Shown piece by piece: positions 1-12,250 of a stretch of 64,000 nt of DNA. Position numbers and translations under genes: made by a program. The number at the start of each line of letters is the position of its first letter. The stretch's first letter is position 1. The DNA is from Turbatrix aceti (Eukaryota > Nematoda > Chromadorea > Rhabditida > Panagrolaimidae), in assembly GCA_963969345.1 (NCBI GenBank), contig OZ017766.1, positions 2,728,001 to 2,792,000 of the forward strand. Direction: 5' to 3'. The notes beneath the pieces were generated by a model. The model had not been told where the DNA came from and did not search any database. It saw only the letters and a list, made by a program, of their open reading frames with translations.

Positions 1-275
1 GTAAATATTTTTTCAGAACACCACGTAAAAAATGATTTACACCGATGCATCTTCCTGCCATTTAAAAATTCCACGCTAAATCTTTAATTCTATTTTTCGA
101 GAACCTAAAATTATTGTTTCCTTGCCAAATTAAAGTTGATAAAGTGAAAAAAAATTGAAATTGTTTTTATCATAAAAACGACCATCAAACAAAAATTCAA
201 CAACAAATGACATCGCTTACTTCTAGCAAGAAAGAACCAAACCAACCACTCATTTCTCGTGCGCGAACACTCATG
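1..275. other. AT-rich flank, 3' side of the helicase gene
   Basis: This stretch holds no open frame that looks coding. It lies downstream of the minus-strand helicase stop codon at 278-276 and probably contains its 3' untranslated region. Nothing else is visible in it. Confidence 0.5.
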
Positions 276-2386
276 TCAGAGGTCGTCCATGGCAGCGTTG
301 ACGTCGGTCTTCTGCATCTTGCCCTTCTTGAGCTTCTTCAGCAGGCGCTGCTCGGTTTGGAGTTCGTCCCACTCCGAGAGCCGCTTCCTCTTCTTCTTCG
401 GCTCGGGAGTGGTCTCCTCGCCTTCGTCTCCCTCGGTCGACTTTCTTTTCTTCGGCTTGTTGTCTTTTTTGAAGAACTTGATGCGTTTCTGGCCCTGGAA
501 TTCGGCAACCTTCTTTTGACGCGCCTGTTCCTTTTTGGGATCCTTGTAGGGGATGGAGCCGGTTTCGATGTCGACTCTCTGGAATCCGGAAATGTCGACG
601 CGCTTCAACTCGGAGAGCGGGGGCATGCGGATGAGGCCGTAGGCATTTGCCAGGCCGGCAATGTCCAGATCTGAAAAACAAAACCTTCGTCCATCCCTCC
701 ACAGCCACAAAAACTCACCCCAGAGCTTGCAAACAATTTGGCAGTCGTGGGAGAGGTAGAACTTGACCAGAGCGACGAAAGCAGCGGTTCCGAGTTCGAG
801 AAACTCGCGTTCCGCCGTCGCGAGACCGACGAGGGCTTCCCTGATGTTGTCGGCCTGCTTGTCACCGACTTTGGCCGTGTCGTCGCCTTCCACCAGTTTG
901 ATGGACTCGTGAGTGGTGATGAACTCGGCGTACGCTGCTTCCTCCTGGGTCAGCAGCAAAATGGACTCGCCAGCACGGCCGTTTCGTCCGGCGCGGCCAA
1001 CGCGGTGCACAAACCAGCTAAAAGCAGTAGAAATACGATAAGACCGTAAAAATAGAGCTCGACTCACCTCGAAAGCTTGGGAATGTCGAATTGAATGACT
1101 GTGTCGACGTTTTCGAGATCCAAGCCTCGACCGGCGCAATCCGTGGCCAGCAGAACGGGGTTGTCCGTCTTGTTGAACTTGGCAATCTGAAAATCTGTTT
1201 CAGAAACGAAAAAAAGAGAGAAAAGTCTCAAACCAACCACACTGGATCTGCCGAATTTTTTACCGTGCATTTTGACAATTTTCCGCGACTTTCCAAAAAG
1301 GAGGTCCAGCACCCGCTCAAAATACACGACTGCAAACCTCGTCGAGAAGAAGACGAGAATCTTCTCCTTGGGTCGCTTCTTGATGAGGTGAACGAGGGCA
1401 GCGAGCTTGTGCGACGCCTCGACGGTCACGAACTTGTTGACCAGGCTGCTGGGGGCGACGGTGTTCGCGGAAGGCGTGCCACTCGTTTCCGTGGGTTTGT
1501 CGTCGTCGATGAAGGTCTTCGCATCGCCGGTGACTTCGAGGCGGACGGGATTGCGGAGACCAAACTTGATGAGGTCCTCCATGTCCTTGGCCTGAGTCGC
1601 GGAGAAGAGACCGGTTCGTCGCTGCTTCGGCAACACGCCCAGGATTTTCGTAGTCGCATCCTTGAAGTCGACGTTGCAGAATCGGTCTGCCTCGTCGATG
1701 ATGAGCATTTCGAGGGATTTGAGGGCTGTCTTGAACGCGGCATCGTCGATCAGCTTCAGAAGCCGGCCCGGAGTCGAGATCACGACGCTGCAACAAAAAA
1801 CGGGTGATCAGCGGGGCCAAAAATGTAAAAACTCACCAACTGCCCTTGATCTTCTTCTCCTCACTCTTCTTTTTCTTCGACGTCGGACTTTCGAGAGCAG
1901 CGCAGCCAAATCCGAGGATATCCAGAGCCGGGCGAATCACGCTGCCGACCTGGTGAACGAGATCCCGGCTGGGAACCAGAATCAATCCGCAGATTTCGGT
2001 TTTCTCAATTTGAACCTGCAAATGATAAAAAGAATTCAAAAAATCCGCGTAAAGTCAGTTTACCGTGCACTTGTCCTTGAGGATCTGCAAAAGAGGCAAA
2101 ATGTAGGCCAGAGTCTTTCCAGATCCCGTAGGTGCCTGCACGATGCAATCGTAATTGTTGAGAAAATACTTGACAGTTGTCTTCTGCAAAAAAAAACACA
2201 AGTAAACTCCAAAAAAACATATTCTGGTGTCCGAACCTGAACTGGAGTGAATTCCGTGAAGCCGAGTGTCTTTGCGAAATACTGCCGCACCTCTGGAAGC
2301 AGGGAATCGAGCAGTTCATTTGACTTTGACTTCGGCTTCGGCTGAGACACCGTCTTCGGGGATTTGGGTGACTTATTCGGCGCCAT
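276..2386 (-). CDS. ddx-55: DEAD-box RNA helicase, DDX55/Spb4 type
   Basis: ATP-dependent RNA helicase. The DDX55/Spb4 family acts in the nucleolus in 60S ribosomal subunit assembly. Seven exons on the minus strand (2386-2237, 2183-2064, 2015-1837, 1787-1238, 1186-1068, 1017-719, 670-276) give 603 residues, close to the ~600 usual for DDX55. Visible motifs in order: Q-motif ending TPVQ at residue 50, motif I APTGSGKT near 67, PSRDL (Ia), STPGR (Ib), DEAD near 183, SAT near 214, AGRGLD (V) and HRVGRAGR (VI). The C-terminal tail is Lys-rich, with IPYKDPKKEQ followed by a basic stretch, as in DDX55 rather than DDX18 or DDX56. The 51 nt intron at 1237-1187 is a multiple of three without a stop, so retention would not break the frame. 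The gene diverges from the ATP synthase delta gene across a ~400 bp spacer. The family call is secure; the exact subfamily is slightly less so. Confidence 0.87.
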
Positions 2387-2785
2387 GGTGGCACAATCTG
2401 TGAAAACGGTATAAAACTATCAACAACAGCAGCGCGACTGAAAAAACTTTTTTATTGGGCACTTTTTGCCAAAAATTATGACGATTGATTGAAAACGACA
2501 ATTTTAGGCATAACTATCGTCATTTTTGTCATTTTGTGATATGGAATCGGAATTTTATTTCAATGAGTAAAATACAGTGTCAAAAGTAACGAATCCCGAT
2601 CCTCGAGCTAAAGAAAAAGATTTACACACGCAAAACCTGACTTCGCGTCTCATCACGAAAAGTTTTGCACTCTGAATTTTTGCGTGTTGCGTTTTTGTTC
2701 TGATCAGTTGCGTGATTTTTCCGTCTAAATTTTTTGTTAATTCATTGGCACATTTCAAAGTCTATATCGCAGTATTTAGGTTGCA
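2387..2785. promoter_or_regulatory. Shared divergent upstream region of helicase and ATP synthase delta
   Basis: AT-rich 399 bp spacer between two divergent start codons (2386 minus, 2786 plus). It should contain both promoters. A TTTAG site ends at 2779, 6 nt before the ATP synthase ATG, and has no donor upstream in the same gene. I read it as a possible spliced-leader acceptor. No TATA box stands out. Confidence 0.4.
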
Positions 2786-3523
2786 ATGTTCACGTTGGCT
2801 CGCAGTGTCCGATCGCTCGCCCGTGTCTTCCCCAAGCGAGGGTATGCAGCGGCCGCTCCTGCAGCCACCCCTGCCACCAACAACGAAGAGCTCCGACTCA
2901 CTTTCGCTTCCCCTACCAATGTCAGTTCATCCCATGCTTTCGTTCTTGTTCTTATCCCAGTTTTTAGGCCTACTACACAAACGTCGTCGTGAAGCAGGTC
3001 GACGTTCCGACGCTCGCCGGCACTGTCGGTGTCCTCGCCCAGCACGTCCCCACGATCGGTGTGCTCAAGCCTGGCGTCGTCCAGGTCACCGACCTTGACG
3101 GCAACGTCAATAAGCTCTTTGTTTCGTCTGGAACTCTCTCCGTGAACATTGATGGCACCGTTCAGGTTCTTGCTGAGGAAGCCATCACCCTCGAAGACAT
3201 TGATGAAGTTGTGAGTTTTTTCGTTCGATCAGTGGTTTTTTAAAATAGAGTTTTTATTTTTTGAAGTAGAAAATTTCCTGTTAAAAGTGTGTAATCGTTT
3301 TATTGATTCACAGCAGCTTTGTTCATATTGATTGTCGAAGTGAATCATTTTGAGCCATTTCTCCTAAAATGACTTGTTTTGCTTGCAGGAAGCGAAGCGA
3401 GAGCTCGATCAAGCCCAACGCAAGCTTGCCGACGGCATCACCGACGAAGTCGAAAAGGCCGAGCTCCAGATCGTTGCCAGCGTCGCCGAGGCCCTCGTCA
3501 AGGCCACTTCCGGTCAGGCTTGA
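2786..3523 (+). CDS. Mitochondrial ATP synthase F1 delta subunit
   Basis: Delta subunit of the F1 central stalk of mitochondrial ATP synthase (the bacterial epsilon homologue), which helps couple proton flow to ATP synthesis in the matrix. Three exons (2786-2920, 2968-3210, 3389-3523) join in phase 0 to give 170 residues, the usual precursor length. The first ~22 residues are basic and hydroxylated (FTLARSVRSLARVFPKRGY), typical of a matrix-targeting peptide. The beta-sandwich domain follows, with VDVPTLAGTVGVLAQHVPT and the conserved LKPGVV segment, then a C-terminal helical pair (EAKRELDQAQRKL). Third positions are strongly C-biased, as expected for a highly expressed gene. The start is chosen as the first ATG after a likely trans-splice acceptor. 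Confidence 0.93.
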
Positions 3524-3746
3524 GATCATCTCGCCCAACTAGTGTGATTTAGACTGTTTATTCTTTTCTCTAATTTTGGTGCAGTGTTGTTTTTGTAAGA
3601 GACAGACTAAAGTTTCATCGATTGAGGGGTGCGGGGGGTGGCTCGGGAACCGGCTGAGCGGGAAGTTCCGGTTTGGTCGAAGGGCGCGAGCGGCGATGAT
3701 TGCGGTCAAGCGCGGGTTCACAGCTGAATCAGAGACGGGTTTGGTC

Positions 3747-5558
3747 ATGTCTCGTCGATCTGCCGTCTTCTTTCTGCTTTTTGTTGGCTCCATTGCTCGT
3801 CTTCAGGCGCTTCCGGCGTATTTGAAATCGTCTTGTAGGTGTTTTTCATTTTTTTCGAAGAACTCTTCTTAAAATTTTATGCGCGATCGTCATAGTATGG
3901 AAAAATTTCGATTTCAGTCAGCCGGGTTAATTGGCGATCAATTAACACCCGAGCAGCATCCTGTTTTTTCCGTACACCCTTAAATTTTTTTTTTAATTCT
4001 TTGTTGCTTGGCGGATGTTTGGCATTGCAGTCACAACGCTGGCCGACGACCTTTGCGTCCGCGAACCCAGCCAGGCGTTCTGCAAAGACGTCGTCAGGCC
4101 GACGACGACAACGCAGCGCTCTCCGGTCAAGAAAGAAATCCGGAAGGCTCCTTTTCCGGTGACCCTGAGCAGTCAGAACAGCATCGGATCCGCAGCTTCC
4201 GGGATTTCTCGCTATGCTTCAGGTGGGCGTCCAGAAAATTATTATCCTGCCAAAACTGTTTTTTTTCAGAGATCGTTCGTCCCAAGCCGGAGTACACCGA
4301 GTACAAGCCGACAGTGCACACCCAGCTCTTCGGGATCACGCTGCCGGACGCGGATCTTCTCTCTCCGGAGGAGAGCAGCCCTCCCAACGGCATCAAGAGA
4401 CTCGACGGCAACGAGGCCGTCTCAGAGTTTCTCAACCAGTTCATTCCCAAGTTTCCGGAGCCGCCCGGAGGCATCGAGAATCACCGCCGACCTGCTCCGT
4501 TCTCGGAAGAATCCGAGGATTCTGAAGAGGCGTCTAACGAGTACTCAGTCGACGAAGAACCTCCCAAGGCGGCGGCCGTGTCGACGGATGGCATGTACAG
4601 CGACGCCTACTCCGGCAAGTCGAAGAACTACCAGCAACTCATGCGGGAGTTTCAAAACAAGCTCGAGAAAATGTCCGGCAAGCCTGCCAGGGCCCACGGC
4701 GTTAAAACAGATATCTTCGCCGATTCCGACGAGTCCGCTGAGTACGTGGACGAGGCGGACGCCAAGGAGGGATTCGTGGAGGAGAAGCAAGGCCTCAACC
4801 CGGGTGCCCACCTCGACACCCTTGTGGCGAACGCGCAGGTCCCGATCACCCAGCTGGGACTCAAAAAAGAAGAAGTCTTCGATCTCTGCCGCCGGTTCGC
4901 GCCCATCGCTGCCCAGCACTGCTCCGGCCAGACCGTGCAGCCGGACTTCCTGGAACGTTGCACGGGGTACTCCAACGACTGCGCCGAGTTCGTCGCCGAG
5001 TCCAAGCCCCTCGGCAAGCTGGCCAACTCGTTCGCGAGCTCCGTCGGGCTCACCTACCACAACTGGGGCGTGAATGGCATCCCCTACTACGCGATCAACG
5101 AAGAGGGCGCCGTCGGCTCCGGGCACAACGGCCGCATCGACTACGGCACGTATGGCGGCGGTTACTCTGACAACTTTGGTGTCCGCGACTTCTGGACGCA
5201 GAACAACGAATTTGGCGCCAACTGGTACGAGGGCCTGTACGGCTACAAATCCGGCTGGCACGTGCCCATCGTCCAGGCCCTCGGCGTGGAGGGCGGCGGC
5301 GGCACGCACGTTCACGTGCCCGTGAAGGAGGGCGAGTTCGGCAAGCCCATCCAGGTCTCCAACGGCTACCACGTAGGGCCGTACTTCGGCATCGCGGACA
5401 ACGTCGGCGTCGACTGGCTGAACGGCGGCGTGTCCGCTTCGCAGGGCTTCGCCATCCCGCTCCTCGGCGTCAGCGCGAGCACGGGGACATCCATCGGCTT
5501 CCCGTCGATTGGGAGTGTCATGGGTGCTATGAGAAGATTTACGGGCAGGACAGCTTGA
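3747..5558 (+). CDS. Unrecognised secreted Gly/Tyr-rich nematode protein
   Basis: I do not recognise this family. Three exons (3747-3834, 4031-4222, 4270-5558) join in frame to give 522 residues. It starts with a signal peptide (RRSAVFFLLFVGSIARLQALP). A low-complexity, acidic and Pro/Ser-rich middle follows (for example SEESEDSEEASNEYSVDEE). A cysteine-containing segment near residues 305-345 (DLCRRFAPIAAQHC, then CTGYSNDC) looks like a small disulfide-bonded module. The last ~180 residues are rich in Gly, Tyr and Asn (GYKSGWHVPIVQALG, HVGPYFGIADNVGVDW). This suggests an extracellular matrix or cuticle-associated protein. The start is the only ATG that gives a signal peptide. It ends 86 bp from the BBS1 stop on the other strand, so the 3' UTRs must be very short or overlap. 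The gene is real by splicing and codon bias; its function is unknown. Confidence 0.75.
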
Positions 5559-5644
5559 CGATAAACATGTATAGACAGACAACTCGAGAGCCTACAGAAT
5601 ATAAATTTTATGAACGGTCAGTCAGTTGCCATCATCTCTATTAT

Positions 5645-7458
5645 TTACACTGATTCAGGTTCGCTAACGGGCATTTCAAATCTCGTCTGCCAGATGGGAG
5701 TCTTGCGGCTCTCGCTGAGGATGAATGCCCTAACCTTGCCCTGGACGCCGTGTTCAGGGTAGATACACTGGATGCCGAGGGCAAAAGAAGTCTTGACACC
5801 GGGCTTCAGTGGCGGCATCGCGACGAGCTCCTTTTCCATGACGTACTCTTCCCTGTCATATTCGAAGCCGAGCCATCGTTTGTGCGCGGGCAGCTCTACG
5901 GAGGGCGTCACGTCCACGCGGATGACAAAATCAGGTCCGAAGCCGAGGACCTCGGTGTGGATGTCCATGCGCTCGCTGTCTTTGGTCGGGAGGAGCCCGG
6001 TTGCGTCGTTCGCCGTCAGCTGGGCGAAAGCTTTCGTGATCTGGAGTCGGAGCATGAAAATATCGCGTTGGTACGTGCACCAGATCCGCTGACAGTTCTC
6101 CTTCTCCCGGATAGACTGCTCGACGTAGGCTTTTGACTTTCTGGCCAGCGCGAGTCGGGAGTTGGACCCGGCTGGCGTGCCCGCAGAACTCTTCCTGACA
6201 ACCGGATTCAGCGGCGCGGAGACATTGGCAGTCCGCCGGAAGATGTACACTCCAATGCCGCCGTTAGTGGACCCGATGAGCAGGACGGCATCCTCGCGAC
6301 CATAGCGACCGAACTTGATCCACACCACCTGACCATGGTCGAGTTTGAGACTGTCAACAAGAGTGTGGTCAATGTAGAGGTCCACCCGGTCCTTGAACGC
6401 GACCAGCACTCCGGTGAGCTGCTTGGCATCGTAGTTGAACGCTTCCATGTCGACGATCTGCTCCTTGACGTCGATGGTCGCTATTTTCTTGCCGCGATGT
6501 GTGAAAAAGTTGATCGCGTTGTTGCGCGTGGCGAGGACGAGCTGGACGCGTGTGAGTGCCATCGCGACTACGTAGCTCGTCACCGAGATGATGTTCTGCG
6601 ACATTTCGCCCTTGTTGTTCCGCTTCACGATGATGACGTCCGACTCCCGTGTGCAGACGTACAGCCGGCACTCGACTTCGAACTGACCCGTGGCGACCAT
6701 CTGGTCCGGGATGTGGTCGATGCCGCAGTACGCCAGGATGTTGTACGCCTGGGAGTCGATGTAGTACACTCCTCCGTCCTCGGTGCCGACGATGATGACG
6801 TCCGTGTCGAGCTCGGACGTCTGCGCCTTCTTCATCGTGGTTGTGCACGTGATGACGAGGTTCGCAGGGGACAGTTTGTTGGCGAAGGTGGTCGTGAGCT
6901 CGAGGAAGATCTCCCTGCGGTCGATCTCGTCTTCGCAGCTCAGAAGCAGCTGGGTGTGGGTCGTGATCTTCGTGGTGCACGTGCGCGTTGTTATGTTCTG
7001 CAAAATCAAATTTGGTCTCCCAAACCCCAAAAATTCTGAACCTTGAGCTGCGCCACGACGTCTTCGAGTGCGATTTTCTGCTCACAAGCTGCGTTCCAGA
7101 CGGCCATCTCGCTCTGGTTAACGTCGTGCGGGGGAAGATTGAACCTGTAGTACGGCTTCATGTTCCGGTAAACCAGCAAACTCGCCCCGATGGCGACCGC
7201 GACGCACGGCGCGTGACCGGGGTCGCTGATGTAGACCTCGATGCCGCAGGGGTTGCCGGACAGGTAGGAGTCGCTGATGATGTTGAGGCCCTTGAGCAGC
7301 TTGAGGCGACACTGATCGGTCGCGGCGTCAACAAAGACCATCTTGTAGTCGCCGTCGCCCTGGATGTTGCCGATGCCGATGCAGTCCTTCTCGATCACGT
7401 TGCTGGTCAGGGGCTCCCAGAGCGCGCGGACCCATCTCCGCTGTTCGGAAACGTCCAT
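5645..7458 (-). CDS. bbs-1: BBSome subunit BBS1
   Basis: BBS1 is a core subunit of the BBSome, the coat complex that moves membrane proteins through cilia, which in nematodes are found in sensory neurons. Two exons (7458-7042 and 6997-5645) join in phase 0 to give 589 residues; human BBS1 has 593. The N-terminal half is the beta-propeller. It carries the characteristic YRFNLPPHDVNQSEM segment near residue 107 and VGTEDGGVYYIDSQAYNIL further on. The C-terminal half holds a helical insert (SKAYVEQSIREKENCQRIW) and a terminal beta-rich appendage with an Ig-like pattern. A single intron is unusually few for this length. A GACTTCAG site lies 9-16 nt upstream of the ATG and could be a trans-splice acceptor. 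Convergent with the secreted protein gene at 3747-5558. Confidence 0.93.
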
Positions 7459-7937
7459 CGAGCCAGCTGAAGTCTGTTATCCTCGCTTTCATCATCTTCG
7501 ACCTGACTTACGATCTCCGGATTCGCCGAACGGCTGCCGGGGGAAATGTATAGCCGCTAAGGATGGAACACTGGTCATAAACGAAAGACACGCGACCACA
7601 AATATTCAGCCGGCTACCACACGTCCGCGGTAGGAAGCCAAGCTGAAGGGACGGGACGAGAGGCGCGGCAGATGGATTGTGCCGACTCCCTCTCGTCCAA
7701 TACACACGTACACACACCCGGGTCGTGAAAAGGAAAAGACGCCTCGAGGAGCTTAATCGGTCCGTCGGCTTCTTATGAAATATTAATTTTTACAATTAAA
7801 TACGCCTTCAAATTGCACCTGCACGAAAAACTTTACCCTGTCGTTGATGACCAAGCCCGCAAACAGCGCCATGGCAACCAAGCTGCAGGCCGCTGTACCG
7901 GTCTCTTAGAGCGATTATACCCGCTGTTGCTCGGCTC
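7459..7937. other. Spacer between BBS1 and the repeat block
   Basis: No coding frame is visible. The first part should contain the BBS1 promoter on the minus strand. The boundary at about 7924-7940 is where similarity to the second repeat copy at 17.8 kb begins. Confidence 0.5.
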
Positions 7938-8318
7938 GGTTCACCGGAAATTCACCGGAAAGATGAGTGCAGCTTTAATCGGCGTGCATTGTACAGCGGT
8001 GCCCTTCTGAAGACCTTTGAAAGTGCAAATGCCCTGAGGGAACAAAGTCAGGGGCAAAAACGACTTCCGCGAGTGGTTTTACTTGCACTTGTCATGAAAT
8101 TTTGAATTCGGTATGTTTGATCGTTTTTTTGGCATCATCACTCGCTTATAGGTACACTTGCTCTTATGTTAGCCTATACCTGTTGCCCTCACGCATTTAC
8201 GGAAACTCCGTGTTGCACTCCAATTTTTTCAGGCAACAAAAATCAGTTTTTTTTACCAACCACAAAACCCGTAATTGTACCGTCACTCAAACAAAATTTA
8301 TTCTTACGCACAAAAAAT
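7938..8318 (+). repeat. Dispersed ~375 bp repeat, copy A
   Basis: This segment is repeated in the same orientation at 17780-18153. By eye I count about six substitutions, one 5 bp indel (ATGTT present here near 8166) and one homopolymer difference over ~360 bp, so roughly 98% identity. Both copies include a long shared core starting TTTAATCGGCGTGCATTGTA and end with the A-rich motif CAAAAAAT. No inverted terminal repeats are obvious. It ends ~120 bp before the retrotransposon reading frame. Confidence 0.85.
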
Positions 8319-8437
8319 GGTTACTTAGTTAGCGTGAAAGTTGTACAATTTGTGTTTGGGGCGGATTTGATACGGACAAATAACAAAACTGATACAAAAA
8401 AACATGAGGGTTTGAAATTTTGAAAAAAAAGGAGCAG

Positions 8438-11400
8438 ATGTACTACATGGCAGTGTGTCGGGTGGCGGACAGACAGAAGCAATTCAAGGGCCCCCGAGGG
8501 TTCAATGCAGCGCGCAACGCCAGCGACAGCCGACAAGATGGACGTCTGGCGTGCTACAATTGTGGCGAAATTGGTCATTTTGCGAGAGAATGTCGAACGA
8601 AGCGCGCTGACCCCAAGCAGAACACAAACGCGATCCTATCAATCATCGGAGCCGTCGAGGAAATTCCTCCCTATATGATCCAGCTGAGAATGAATGGAAG
8701 AAGGATTGAATTCATGCATGACTCCGGAGCAGTGTGCACAATTGTGACCAAGACGACCTGGGAGGCTATGGGATCCCCCAAACTGGTGAAATCGGAAAGG
8801 CAGCTCCGGAACTTTGAAGGATCGCCAATTGGGATCCTTGGAGAAATCAAAGTCAACGTCGATTGGGCCGGAAAGAAAGAAATGGCAAAGGTGGTGGTGG
8901 CCAGGACCGGAAGCTGCAACCTACTCGGCAGGGATCTGATGGAGCAGTTCAGTATCGGCAAGCCGACGAGTGGATCCAAGGTGCAATGGGTGAATGCGAT
9001 CCGGGGTGGACAGCAACTGGCAAAGATCATCGATGAATTCAAGGAGGTGTTTGCGGACACACCCTCGACCTGCCAGTTGGCAGTCACACTGCATGCCAAG
9101 GAAGGAACAAAGCCAAAATTTTTTCGAGCAAGAAAAGTTCCACACGCCATCAAGGACAAGTTAGAAGCGGATATTGACCAAAAGGTGGCGGCAGGTATCC
9201 TACAGCCAGTACGAACAGCAGAATGGGCAACCCCAATCGTGGCAGTGAAGAAGGCGTCGGGAAAGTACCGCATCTGCGGTGACTTCAAGATTACCTTGAA
9301 CCGAATCTTGGACGAGGAAGTGTACCCAATACCGACGCTCACCGAATTACTGACGGAATGCACGGGAATGGCAGTCTTCTCAAAACTCGATCTCCGGGAA
9401 GCGTACCATCAGCTACCGCTGGATGAGTCGTCCCAAGCGATGGTCACCATCAACACCCACCGTGGTCTATACCGGTACACCCGACTGCCCTTTGGAATCG
9501 CCTCGGCCACGGCAGTCTTCCAGGCCACAATGGAGAAGATACTGAGCGGAGCTCGAGGAACGATGGTATACGTCGACGACATCGTAGTGATGGGGGCAAC
9601 TCCAGAAGAGCACAATGAAAATCTGAGGATCGTGCTAACTCGGCTACGGGAGAGTGGACTCCGTCTGAGACCTGAGAAATGCCAGTTCATGGAACCCGAG
9701 ATAACGTTCCTCGGCTACCACATCAGCAAAGCAGGCGTACGTATCTCGCCGTCAAGATTCGAGGACCTGGAAAACATGCCGCCACCATCCAATCCGAAGG
9801 AGCTGGAGGCGTTCGTGGGCCTCGCAAATTATTACGCCAGATTTGTACCCAGTATGTCCGACAAACTCGCGCCATTGCACGAGCTCAGACAGTCAGGTTG
9901 GCGTTGGGAGGCGGTCCACCAGGAGGCGTTCGAGGCAATCAAAGGCGAACTCTGCGACGACAAGACGCTGGCACACTTCGACCCAAAGAAGCCCCTGTTT
10001 GTGGCGGCAGACGCCAGTCCATATGGGCTTGGGGCGGTCATCTACCACAAGGACGATCACGGCAAGGAGACTCCAATTGCCTACGCGTCAAGGAAACTGA
10101 AGCCGGCAGAATGCAACTACGCCCAGATTGAGAAAGAAGGACTTGGAATCGTGTTTGCCGTAGAGAAGTTTCGGGAATTTCTCCTATGTCATCGATTCAC
10201 GCTGGTGACTGATCATCAGCCGTTGCTGGGAATTTTTGGGCCGAAGGCAGGAATTGGAACAGTAGCGGCCAAGAGACTGACTCGCTGGGCGCTCATTCTC
10301 CTCGAGTACGAATTTGACCTTGAATACTGCAACACAAAGGACTTCGGGAATGCTGATGGCTTGTCGAGACTGCCAAACCCTCAAGGAGCGCTTCCAACTA
10401 AAGTGGAGGAGCTCATCCTCGAAGCAATCAATGAAGTGAGCGACTGTCAGGTACGATCACCGTTCGACTTGAAGCGGGTGGCGGCGGAAACACAAATGGA
10501 CGAATCCCTCAAAGCCGTACTCCACTACACGCAGACCAGTTGGCCTGACAGCAAAATGATCCCCGACTTGGTGAAACCATATCAACAAGAAAAAGGAAAA
10601 ATATGGAGCGATGGACTGTGTTTATGGATGGATAACCGGCTCATCATCCCAGAAGCGCTGAGGAGCGAGGCGCGTTGCCTGCTACATCAAGCCCATGTTG
10701 GACGGGATCAGATGCACATGTTGGCGCGGGATCAATTTTGGTACCCGGGTCTGGCAACGGATATCGAAAAGATCGCAAAGGGATGCGAGGCCTGCAACCG
10801 AAACCGTGCAAACCCGACAGTTCAACTCCACCCGTGGAAGAAACCCGAATCATTTTTTGAGAGGGTTCATATCGACTTCGCTGGCCCGTTCCACAAATCC
10901 ATGTGGCTGATCCTGGTGGACGCTTGGTCCAATTGGATTGAGGTAGTCAAAACACGGTCCACGTCGACGAAGGAAACGATTGCGGCTTTGAGAGAAATCA
11001 TCAGCCGCCATGGCCTCCCCAACACGTTGGTGTCGGATAACGGAACAGGATTTGTCAGCCGAGAGTTCGAGACGTTTTGTGAGATCCGGGGAATCAAACA
11101 CCTCAAATCGGCGCCATATCATCCAAGCTCAAATGGAGTAGCAGAACGAGCAGTGAGGACTTTCAAGGAGGGCGTCACGAAGAGAATGAATGCGGGGGAC
11201 TCGCTGGATGAGGCGGTCATGACCACGCTATATCTCCATCGCACCACTAAGCTCAAGGACGACGACGAAACGCCGGCCAAGAAAGTGTATGGAAGGGAGC
11301 TGCGCACTATCTTCACGATCAATGCGGTGGCGAGGGATCGACACTTTCAGCCAAACCAGTTGGTTTGGGTCAAGATGTTCAAGCCTGGAAAGGAATTCTG

Positions 11401-12250
11401 GGAGAGGGGTCGGGTACTTGAGCCAGTTGGCCAAGTCATGTACCGGGTGCAAGCAGGAGGAGACATGCATGTGCGGCACCGGGACCAGCTCAAAGGGGCC
11501 GAAGAGGAATTGGCGGATAAAAAAATGAAGGAACCGTGGGTTTCAGGATCGGTTAACATGCTGCAGAATCTGCGGGTATCGCTGTCACCGGGCGACGACT
11601 CCACGGACAACCATCGGCGAGTCAGGCCCCAGCCCAAAAGCGTGATCATTCGAGTTCAGCCGAAGACGACTCCCCCAGATCGGTCGGCCCCCGCATCGTT
11701 GCATCCTGACTCTGACTCCTCGGACGAGCGCCAGCGGTCCCGTCCTCAGCCAAAGAGTGTCGTGGTCAAGGTCTTTCCCAAGGTACCAATCCCCGACCGC
11801 CTGGTTTCAATGTCCACCGAGGAGCTGAAGCGGGAGCAGGCCGAGATCAAGAAGGAGCAGATCAAGCTGTCCGACGACGTGGACTACCTCCTCAAGGGCA
11901 CGGTTCAACAGATTGCGGAAACTCAAGAAAACCTGCGAATGAGTCGTCGTTTTTATGGTCCGGCGATCAAGGAGCTCACGGAGACGATGGAATTCGTCAC
12001 GCTCGCTCTCAAGAAGCTGACCGGCCTGAATGAGGAATACTGCGCCATTTGGCAGCTTCGGTCAGCTGGGAAGGGGAGTGCCGACGGGGCGCTTGGCGTC
12101 CCGCCGGCCAAGCACCCGCGAGTGCGTGCGCCATCCCCGACGCCCGAACCGACGACACAGAAAGAACCCCGCACTGATCATCGACTACGCTACGTGCCTT
12201 CAGAGGAACCCCGGCGAAAGGAAGCGCGCTGGTCCCGTCGTGGCGACTGA
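8438..12250 (+). mobile_element. Ty3/gypsy retrotransposon, intact Gag(NC)-Pol frame, 5'-truncated
   Basis: A single uninterrupted frame of 1270 residues encodes, in order: a retroviral CCHC zinc knuckle (CX2CX4HX4C near residue 39), an aspartic protease (DSG near 95), reverse transcriptase (YVDD near 378), RNase H (DASPYG near 525), an integrase zinc-binding region, the integrase catalytic core (D near 813, D near 868, E near 903) and a chromodomain-free C-terminal integrase tail. The order PR-RT-RH-IN is that of Ty3/gypsy. About 230 further residues follow the integrase. They hold a duplicated RPQPKSV block and a predicted coiled coil starting at STEELKREQAEIKKEQ. The capsid part of Gag is missing upstream, and no matching long terminal repeat is visible 5', so this is a truncated copy. 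The lack of stops suggests a recent insertion. Codon use is less GC3-biased than in the host genes. Confidence 0.93.

Noticed and set aside
4545..5582. 345-codon open frame on the minus strand
   Set aside because: Antisense to the secreted protein gene, whose plus-strand frame has a signal peptide and spliced upstream exons.
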